Below are positions 7,629 to 14,400 of a DNA stretch of 19,522 bases, piece by piece. Source of the DNA: Fimousia sp036311565. Its GTDB lineage: Bacteria; Bacillota; Clostridia; Lachnospirales; Lachnospiraceae. The DNA is taken from positions 1-19,522 of the forward strand of contig JAXJPR010000005.1 in the NCBI GenBank assembly GCA_036311565.1, in the 5' to 3' direction. The notes under the pieces were generated by a model that had not been told where the DNA came from, searched no databases, and worked only from the letters and a program-made list of their open reading frames with translations. Within the stretch, counting starts at the first letter, position 1; the number at the start of each line of letters is the position of its first letter. Made by a program: the position numbers and the translations under genes.

Positions 7629-7651
7629 GTTTAATTACTTAAACCATTATA
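7629..7651 (-). promoter_or_regulatory. -10 element and candidate ArsR operator
   Basis: TATAAT on the minus strand (7646-7651) is followed, at the expected transcription start, by the perfect inverted repeat GTTTAA-N4-TTAAAC (7629-7644). A repressor bound there would block initiation. The -35 is unclear: TTGAAA lies 20 bases upstream and TTGACT only 9. Confidence 0.5.
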
Positions 7652-7741
7652 CTATAAATGAGTCAAAAAAATTTCAATACTAAAGAAAATCGATACCATT
7701 AAAATAACTATTCCTATCATATACAGAATGCATGCTTACGC

Positions 7742-8920
7742 TTATCCTACAATTCTTTTATAATTTTTCCGATCCGTATCTCCTTCTGTACTAATCAACA
7801 ATATTTTTGAATTTTCATCAAGCCCCAGTGCTTCTTTTAATGGCCGCAGATTTTCTTCTTTCATGATTCCTGCCAGAACACCGACCCCTATGGCACCGGA
7901 TTCTCCGGATACGACTACCGGATCTCCATCTTCTGGTATCCCAAGCAAACGCATTCCTTCTACACAATATTCATCACTGCATGCAAGAAAACCGTCTGCA
8001 TAAGCATCGATGATTTTCCAGCTAATGGTACAAGGTTCCCCACAGCACAATCCTGCCATCATACTATTCAGTTCTCCCTTTGCAAAATGAAGCTTTCCAT
8101 CATCAGCCTTTGCACTGCGATAGTGGCAGTCTGCTGCATCAGGCTCTATTATCACTGTTTTGGGACACTGAATTCCCCATAAATCTGTGAAATATCCAAG
8201 AAGTGCCCCTGCAAAACTTCCAACACCGGCCTGAAGAAACAGATGTGTTGGCTTCTCATCGCCTAATTGTTCTCTGATTTCTTCCCCAATTGTCGTATAT
8301 CCCTGCATAATATAAGCTGGAACATCTTCATATCCATCCCACGCCGTATCCTGGATTAAGATCCATCCCTTTTCTTCTGCCATTTTCTTTGCCAGTCTTA
8401 CGGCATCATCATAGACTAAGTCCGTAATTTCCGCTTCCGCTCCCTGCGCGCGGATATTCATCAGTCGTTCTTCTTCGCTGCCTTTTGGCATGTAAACGAC
8501 TGCTTTATGCCCAAGGACCCTTGCCGCCCAGGCAACGCCCCGTCCATGATTCCCATCCGTTGCCGTTACAAAAGTAAGCGGTCCTAATTTCTTCTTTGTT
8601 TCTTTGGAACACAATTCTTCAAACCTAATCTCATTTATGGATGTTCCTAACTTCTCTGCCAGATAACTAGCGATAGCATAACTTCCTCCCAGCCCTTTAA
8701 ATGCATTCAATCCAAACCGTTTAGATTCATCTTTTACCCAAATGCCCGAAACTCCCAATCTGGATGCCAGTCCATCCAAAGATTTCAGCGGAGTTATTCT
8801 GTATTCTGGAATGGTCTGGTGAAATCTTCTTGCCTTCTGTCCTTCTTCTACAGAGATAACATCACTATTTACTTTTCTTCTGTGTTCTCTGTTCCTTATA
8901 ATATAATTGAATGTTTTCAT
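7742..8920 (-). CDS. dpaL: 2,3-diaminopropionate ammonia-lyase (PLP-dependent)
   Basis: 392 aa, the usual length of the YgeX/DpaL family. It converts 2,3-diaminopropionate to pyruvate and two ammonia, and belongs to fold type II PLP enzymes of the threonine synthase/serine dehydratase group. Seen: PLP lysine K75 in NAFKGLGG; the asparagine loop TDGNHGRGVAW at 121-131, with D122 as the expected second catalytic base; the glycine-rich phosphate loop AGVGSFAGALLG near 230; and the C-terminal VSGESGAIGVGVLAG. All key residues are intact. AGGAGAGGG lies 8 bases before the ATG. It is last in an operon behind the YgjP-type peptidase and the broken YqxD gene, with 19 bases between. E. coli has this enzyme in a purine/amino-acid catabolic cluster; no such partners are seen here. 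No clear terminator follows. Confidence 0.95.
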   Translation of the reverse strand: MKTFNYIIRNREHRRKVNSDVISVEEGQKARRFHQTIPEYRITPLKSLDGLASRLGVSGIWVKDESKRFGLNAFKGLGGSYAIASYLAEKLGTSINEIRFEELCSKETKKKLGPLTFVTATDGNHGRGVAWAARVLGHKAVVYMPKGSEEERLMNIRAQGAEAEITDLVYDDAVRLAKKMAEEKGWILIQDTAWDGYEDVPAYIMQGYTTIGEEIREQLGDEKPTHLFLQAGVGSFAGALLGYFTDLWGIQCPKTVIIEPDAADCHYRSAKADDGKLHFAKGELNSMMAGLCCGEPCTISWKIIDAYADGFLACSDEYCVEGMRLLGIPEDGDPVVVSGESGAIGVGVLAGIMKEENLRPLKEALGLDENSKILLISTEGDTDRKNYKRIVG

Positions 8921-8939
8921 TTTTTTGTTCCCTCTCCTG

Positions 8940-9256
8940 CTAATTTTTTAATCCATATTCCAACAACTTCCGAAAGGACTCCTCAAACCTTTCATCATCT
9001 TCCATCGTTCGTTTCTTCGGTCCTTTTAAATGATGCTTTTTGGATGCTCTTCTCGTCTTCTTATTCAGATGCGTTCCATCAGCAGCTGATCGATGTTCTC
9101 ATTGGTATACCATCTTCCGGACTGGTGAATCCCATAAGCCCCTTTCCCTAGAGCCATGGCAGCTACTCCGTAATCCTGTGTCACTACAATATCGCCTTTT
9201 TTACATAAATTGATGAGGGAAAAATCCACTGCATCTGCGTCTACGTAAATTTCCAT
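8940..9256 (-). pseudogene. YaiI/YqxD family (UPF0178, DUF188) gene with internal deletion and frameshift
   Basis: The start (MEIYVDADA, ATG 9256, AGGAAGG just before it) is the normal N-terminus of this PIN-like family, whose next residues should be CPVK. Instead it jumps in frame to VDFSLIN...KKGDIVVTQDYGVAAMALGKGAY, the second half of the fold. Roughly 45-50 residues are gone compared with the usual 145-155. A second lesion follows: the frame stops at 9065 after LLMERI, while one base over the normal tail continues as HLNKKTRRASKKHHLKGPKK to EYGLKN-stop at 8940. 317 nt plus one missing base gives 318. The intact family has no settled biochemical role; it resembles nucleases of the PIN/NYN group. 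The gene sits 14 bases behind the YgjP-type gene and 19 before dpaL. Confidence 0.88.
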
Positions 9257-9270
9257 TTTCCTTCCTCTTT

Positions 9271-9825
9271 CTATCGTTCCGATAATTTCCAACCGTTTTC
9301 CCTTAGCCATTCCCTGCATGTTTCATACTCAGGAAATACTCTGGCCACTTCTGACCAAAAGATTTTTGAGTGATTCATCTGCTTCCGGTGACATAATTCA
9401 TGGACTACCACATAATCTAATACTTTCTCTGGTGCTAAAAGCAGCCGAAAGTTAAAATTTAAATTTCCTTTCTGACTACAGCTTCCCCATCTGGTCTTTT
9501 GCTCCCGAATTGTAATTCTTCCGTAATTTACACCAATGATTCTGGCATAATACGCAGCTTTTTCTTTAAAGACCTTTTTGGCCTGTTCCTTGAGTTTTTG
9601 TTTTTCTTCTTCATTTAGCTTCACAAGCTGCCCGACTTCTTTTTTTCTTACTTCCACTTTCTTTTGATGTTTTTGAATCCAGTTTTCCTGCTGCCAGACA
9701 AACTTTTTAATTTCTTCTTTTGTCATTTGTTTAGGTGCCCGGACAAGGATACTTCCATCTGATGTTATCTGAATGGCTAATGTCTTTCGCTTACTTTTAA
9801 TAACCGTATATGTTAAGTCTTCCAT
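9271..9825 (-). CDS. YgjP-like zinc metallopeptidase (DUF45, M48-related)
   Basis: 184 aa. The zinc site is HELCH at 142-146, within VVVHELCHRKQMNHSKIFW; the following NHSKIFW (151-157) and the upstream TRWGSCS (111-117) are hallmarks of the YgjP/DUF45 (WLM-related) family. The N-terminal half (TYTVIKSKRKTLAIQI) is the family's beta region, and 60-95 is a very lysine/glutamate-rich helix. No signal peptide or membrane helix: a cytoplasmic metalloprotease whose substrate is not known; homologues are often near restriction or DNA-repair genes. AAAGGAAAA lies 7 bases before the ATG. A TATAAT at 9869-9874 is the likely -10. First gene of a three-gene unit with the YqxD remnant and dpaL. Confidence 0.92.
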   Translation of the reverse strand: MEDLTYTVIKSKRKTLAIQITSDGSILVRAPKQMTKEEIKKFVWQQENWIQKHQKKVEVRKKEVGQLVKLNEEEKQKLKEQAKKVFKEKAAYYARIIGVNYGRITIREQKTRWGSCSQKGNLNFNFRLLLAPEKVLDYVVVHELCHRKQMNHSKIFWSEVARVFPEYETCREWLRENGWKLSER

Positions 9826-9868
9826 AAATTTTTTCCTTTTGCTTCTTATCTAAGAATGATTTATTTCT

Positions 9869-9874
9869 ATTATA
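9869..9874 (-). promoter_or_regulatory. Candidate -10 element for the YgjP-like operon
   Basis: TATAAT on the minus strand, 44 bases before the ATG and just after the upstream terminator. No -35 of quality is seen; the expected place falls within the terminator stem. Confidence 0.4.
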
Positions 9875-9878
9875 CTAC

Positions 9879-9911
9879 AAAAAGCCGCATAAGTATCATA
9901 CTTATACGGCT
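9879..9911 (-). terminator. Intrinsic terminator of the DUF3793-flavodoxin operon
   Basis: A 13-bp stem with one G-U pair (9883-9895 with 9899-9911) and a 3-base loop is followed on the minus strand by TTTTT. It is the only strong terminator between the flavodoxin stop at 10024 and the next gene. Confidence 0.88.
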
Positions 9912-10023
9912 CCAATCAAAATGTAAAAATCTGTTACCAAAGTAATTTTAACTTTGGCAGAGGAGGGTTATTATCAAAATGTTTTTTGTATCAAACGGTA
10001 ATTACCGTCTGATTTCGTAAATA

Positions 10024-10455
10024 TTATGCCTGTGCAAGGGCTTTTCCTGCATCGAGTAATTCATCGTTGGTCTCATCATCCGGTTCGCCAATACAGGTGA
10101 TTCCTTCACCACCAATTACAGTTGCTCCTGCTTTTTCACAACGCTCTACCCATTCTTCCATCCATTCGCAGTTTCCCCAACCGTAAGAACCAAATAACAC
10201 GATCTGTTTTCCTTTGATTCCATCTTCCAATTCCATCATAAATGGTTCCATGACAGATTCTTCTAATTGTTCCACACCCATAGATGGACATCCTAAGGCA
10301 AATGCTGCCTCTTCTTTTAAATCACTGGCCGTTACGCTGTCCACAAATAAAACTTCTGCTGTTTTTCCTGCATCTGCTACTCCTTCTGCGATTTTCTCTG
10401 CCATCATCTGAGTGTTTCCTGTTCCACTCCAATAAACAATTTTAATATTACTCAT
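10024..10455 (-). CDS. Flavodoxin, short-chain
   Basis: 143 aa, the normal short-chain length. It carries FMN as a one- or two-electron carrier and replaces ferredoxin when iron is short. Seen: the phosphate-binding loop WSGTGNTQ at 9-16 following the first strand KIVYW; the isoalloxazine loops CPSMGVEQLEE near 56-66 and GSYGWGNCEWMEEW near 89-102, with the conserved tyrosine/tryptophan; and an acidic C-terminus. AAGGAG lies 8 bases before the ATG. It follows the DUF3793 gene by 33 bases with no terminator between, and both lie behind a good Fur box (11268-11286), which fits induction in iron limitation. Confidence 0.96.
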   Translation of the reverse strand: MSNIKIVYWSGTGNTQMMAEKIAEGVADAGKTAEVLFVDSVTASDLKEEAAFALGCPSMGVEQLEESVMEPFMMELEDGIKGKQIVLFGSYGWGNCEWMEEWVERCEKAGATVIGGEGITCIGEPDDETNDELLDAGKALAQA

Positions 10456-10488
10456 GATTCTATCTCCTTTTATCTGTTTTCATTTATC

Positions 10489-11097
10489 TTATACAGCAAT
10501 TTCATAAAATTTCTTTCCCTCTAAAACTTCATAAATTGCCGATTCCCGGGCTTTGTCATAATCGTTAAAAATCTGTATAGCTCTTTCTTTGTTGGAGTAT
10601 ACTTTCCAATATCCAGTCATTAACGAATTTCTTCCGTCGTTTTCAATAAATCCAACGACATCTTCCATCGGATATCCAAGAAAGACTCCGATTTCATGTG
10701 GAAATTCTTTGCTTTTTCCATAAGCTTTCTCAAATCTTTGTTTTAAATGTTCCAAAATTTCATGTAAGAATTTTTCTTCTCCCAATTGATACGCATCCTC
10801 ATATCCATAATGAGCAAGAAATTTTCTCACTTTTCTTTTTCTCAAAAGTTTCTTCATTCCTTTTTCCCGATAGATTAACAGAATAATCTTATCACCATAA
10901 CGGTACATGGTCTTGCATTTTGCATTCATCTTGCATAATGTCCTGCCCATCAGTTTTGCATCGTCTGCTTTTAATACCAAAAGCGCAGAATCCTTGATTC
11001 CTTTTAAAAATGGTGCACAATGCAATGCCATTGTCATATGAACATAAGAGTTGCTTGTATTCTTTCGATAATAATTTTTCATTAATTCGATCGGCAT
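10489..11097 (-). CDS. DUF3793 family protein
   Basis: 202 aa. The C-terminal half carries the family signature HEIGVFLGYPMEDVVGFI (about 133-150), followed by YWKVYSNKERAIQIFNDYDKARE. The N-terminal half has LHCAPFLKGIKDSALLVL (about 26-43). A very basic stretch, KLLRKRKVRKF, lies near 83-93. No signal peptide or membrane helix. DUF3793 is a clostridial family often beside flavodoxin or iron-transport genes; its biochemical role is unknown. The start at 11097 is chosen because AAGGA lies 7-8 bases before it; an inner ATG 15 bases on lacks one. First gene of the Fur-box operon, with a long structured leader (11098-11260). Confidence 0.88.
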   Translation of the reverse strand: MPIELMKNYYRKNTSNSYVHMTMALHCAPFLKGIKDSALLVLKADDAKLMGRTLCKMNAKCKTMYRYGDKIILLIYREKGMKKLLRKRKVRKFLAHYGYEDAYQLGEEKFLHEILEHLKQRFEKAYGKSKEFPHEIGVFLGYPMEDVVGFIENDGRNSLMTGYWKVYSNKERAIQIFNDYDKARESAIYEVLEGKKFYEIAV

Positions 11098-11123
11098 CGG
11101 TGATCCTTTCTTCCTGATTTACA

Positions 11124-11226
11124 GGCCGGCAGAGAACTGCCGGCCACCCTAACATGTATGCAGCGTTAGGAAAGGAGTTCTTATGATTTATAAAATGTTT
11201 CTATGTTGATAAGTATTTCCCTTATC
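11124..11226 (-). promoter_or_regulatory. Structured 5' leader of the DUF3793-flavodoxin operon
   Basis: Three consecutive hairpins lie between the promoter region and the start codon: GATAAG/CTTATC (11208-11226), CCTAAC/GTTAGG (11148-11170), and a very stable GGCCGGCAG/CTGCCGGCC 9-bp stem with a 4-base loop (11124-11145). The last is followed on the minus strand by TGTAAATC, not a U-run, so it is not a terminator. No known riboswitch class is recognised. Confidence 0.5.
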
Positions 11227-11267
11227 TGAGTAATACAATACCATAAGTATAGCTCAATTTCAATACT

Positions 11268-11286
11268 GAAATTGATAATCATTATT
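11268..11286 (-). promoter_or_regulatory. Fur box of the DUF3793-flavodoxin operon
   Basis: The 19 bases match the classical Fur consensus GATAATGATAATCATTATC at 16 positions, including the whole core GATAATCATTAT. On the minus strand a possible TTGAAA (11258-11263), 17 bases, TATTGT (11235-11240) promoter lies immediately downstream, so Fur bound here would cover or abut the -35. Confidence 0.75.
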
Positions 11287-11324
11287 ATTTTTTGTTTATT
11301 GAAAATTTTCTATCGTTATCCATC

Positions 11325-11363
11325 AAAAAAAGGAACTCCAATCTGCTTTGAAATTCCTTTTTT
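11325..11363. terminator. A/T-ended hairpin, possible bidirectional terminator
   Basis: AAAAAAGGAA (11326-11335) pairs with TTCCTTTTTT (11354-11363) around an 18-base loop. It lies between the terminator of the large gene and the Fur box, and could act as a back-up insulating the iron-regulated operon. Confidence 0.5.
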
Positions 11364-11398
11364 GTCATTTGTTTCATTATTTTATCACCCAAATAGTA

Positions 11399-11427
11399 AA
11401 ATACCGGCCGAATATCAGCCGGTATTT
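11399..11427 (-). terminator. Intrinsic terminator of the large secreted protein gene
   Basis: AAATACCGGC (11399-11408) pairs perfectly with GCCGGTATTT (11418-11427), 10 bp with a 9-base loop, starting 7 bases after the stop codon at 11434. The following U-run is short (stem-encoded TTTT). Confidence 0.8.
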
Positions 11428-11433
11428 CAAATA

Positions 11434-14400
11434 TTATTTAATTACGATAGATTTTGTATCGCTCCAGTTACCATAAATAGTTTTATATCCAGTGTAAGAT
11501 CTGTATGCTCGAACTTTTACATAATATCTCTTACCCTTGGTCAAGGAAGAAATCTTCTTAGAAAGATTTGCACTTCCTGTTACTTTAATGGTCTTATAAC
11601 TGCTAAATTTGCTGCTTGTAGAGTAACGGATCTGGTAACCAGAACAAGTGGTCTTATTCCATTTTACTGTCATAGCCCGGCTTGCAGTGGAAAGTCTTAC
11701 GTTATATACCTTATAAGGTTTTGTCAATCCTTTTACATAAGCAGCTCCACTTAAAATCGTCTTTGTGCCTGATTTTGCATAGGCACATACTTTATAGCTG
11801 GAGTAACTTCCCTGTGTTAAGTCTTTTACTGTACAAGATGTGCTATCTGCACCAGAAACAGTCTTATAAAGTACATATGCCTTCTTAGCTGTATCGTATT
11901 TGTATACTTTATATCCTTCTGCTCCAGCACTCTTGGTCCATGTCAGTTTCACTGTATGGAAACCAGCTGTCTTAGATTTTAAATTTGTCACCGCTTTTGG
12001 ACGGATGGTAAACGTCTTTGTATAAGTTTCTGGAGTTAAGCTTCCTTTATGATTTATTTTGTCTCCCATGTACTTCGTAACTGGTGTAATTACGATAGAA
12101 GCTGTTCCACAATCTACATTATCTTTATAAGTAACTTTATATTCATAATAACTGCGTAATGTCTTACCGTTATATTTGATTGTTACCGTCGGTTTGATTT
12201 CTTTGCCCGTATAACTATAAGTCTTATATTTTGTAGTGATAGTACAATCTTCTAAAGATACTTCTTTCCATCCACACTTGGTACATTCACGATTTTCATC
12301 ATAATCATGTCCAGAAGGTTTTACATAGCGAAGTGTGTATTCTGTTCCATCTTCTTTGGATGCTGCTTCACATGTATAAGTACGATATCCTCTCACGGTA
12401 CATGTTGTCTTCACATCTTCCGTTAATGTAACTTCTTCGCTTAATCCCTCTTCATTGAAATAGTATACTTCATCAGAACCATATACCTGCCATCCTGTCT
12501 GAGGTTTACTGTTGATCAGGTACATGGTCTTGCCAGAATCTTTATCCGTTACAAGTCCTGTGTAACTTGCTTTTGTTGCATATCCACATTCTTTACATGT
12601 TAAATATGCACTGTCATCACGTACATATTGATGTCCGTTCTTCGCGCATTCTGTTGTGCTTTCTTTTGTATAAGTATCGATAACAGATCCATCTAATTCA
12701 TGAGTGGTTACTTCAAATTTCTTATCCGTAGCCTGAACTGTCAGATAGATTGCTTCAAAGTCATCATTTAACTGTGCAAAATGGAAATCTTTATTATCGG
12801 TAGCACTGTAAGATTTTTCACCAGTAGAACCACAAATATAATATACAATACCATCTTTCTCATTGACTTCACCATCTTTTAATGGTTCTGTTCTTGCATA
12901 ACTATGATCATGTCCGGAGAAGACGAAATCAATTCCTGCTTCTTCTGCTGCATTTGGAAGAAGTTCATTCATCAATTCATTACTTCCTGCTGTATTGGTA
13001 TAGTATGCTGGCTGATGTGTAACAACGATTTTCCATAATGCATCACTTTCCTGTGCGTCTTTCTTCAGCCACTCTAAGTTTTCCTGAAGCTGTGTTTTAG
13101 AGAATGAATAGCTGAGCGTTGCTACATATACATTACCGTATTCAACAGAATAATGCTGTTTGTCTGGCATACTAAAGATTTCAGAGGATGCTGTTAAATT
13201 CTTATCTCCTTCTAATTCATGGTTACCAATGGCATGAAGAATATCTAAACTGTTCGTAAAATCATTTTTACTGAAGATATCTAATGCGCTTGTCCAATTG
13301 GAATAGATGGATGCATCATCAACTAAGTCTCCGGTCTGAATTCCTGCATTGAATTTCGTTCCGGATTTTTCAAGGTTGCTCATGATCTGATCAATATTGG
13401 TTGTATTTTCAGACTGTGCATCTCCAACAATAAATAAGTTGGTATCCGTACCTTTCTTACTTAACGTAAAGGTATCAGTGTCAGACCAGTAGTTTCCATC
13501 TCCAACACGGTATGTATATTCAACATCTGGTTTTAGACCAGTTGCCGTTGCTTTATTAATATATCCAGTAAAGTTCTTTGTGGAATCAGAAGAACCATTG
13601 AAAGAGTGGAATTTTGAAGTTCCTTCATAATCTTTAAATGCTGCTGCTCCTTTTTCTTCATAATCAGATGTCTTTGCAACCTGAATGATTGCTTCTTGAT
13701 CTGCTGCATCCGGATTAGAGAACCAGGTCACCGTTTTTGTCGTCTCTGAGTCTGTTACTGCTACACTAGTAATCTGTGTAGGCAGTCCTTCTTCATCCCC
13801 GGCAGCTTCCAGTACGCTGATCTTTGTAATAAAGGAATACTGTTCATCTTTTACTGCATAAATCTGATAATTTCCTGCTGCTGAAGTAATCTTATTGGCT
13901 TTGATATAACCTTTTGCACCAGTTTTACCAAGTAATGTTCCATCTTCTAAGTAAAGAGAAGCACCTTCTACTTTATTTCCTTCTGCATCCGTTACATACA
14001 GATACTGTCCAGAAGTTCCGACTGCCAGCGGATCTGCAGTAACCACATAAGAAGCTTTTACTTCTTCATTCACTTCTTTGGACCCAAAAGTTGTCTGGTA
14101 GTCACCATCTTTGATGGTATAAGTACCATCGCTGACTACAAATCGGAATCTGCTTCCTGATGCTGTTGTAGATGGAATCTTAAATTCCATATTGGCAAGT
14201 GTATATTCACCGGATATATCCGCTCCTTCATTTACACTTGCTTCTAAATGAAGAATTCCCGTGGATGCATCGTATTTGCTCGTTCCGGTCACATTTTCAT
14301 CAAAAGCAACCTTAATGGTTTCTTCTGCAAATGCTTTATTTAACTGAATATCTGTTGTAACTGTATCCAGATTTTCAACATGATTGGTCGTCAGTGCGAA

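Noticed and set aside
10892..11155. 87-codon minus-strand frame overlapping the start of DUF3793
   Set aside because: It runs through the leader hairpin and then out of frame through the conserved DUF3793 sequence; no ribosome binding site.
11165..11206. Plus-strand AAAGGAG followed by an 8-codon frame (MIYKMFLC)
   Set aside because: Too short, no promoter seen, and it lies within the structured leader of the opposite strand.
11272..11754. 160-codon plus-strand open frame
   Set aside because: It starts inside the Fur box, crosses two terminators and lies antisense to the FN3 domains; no Shine-Dalgarno sequence.
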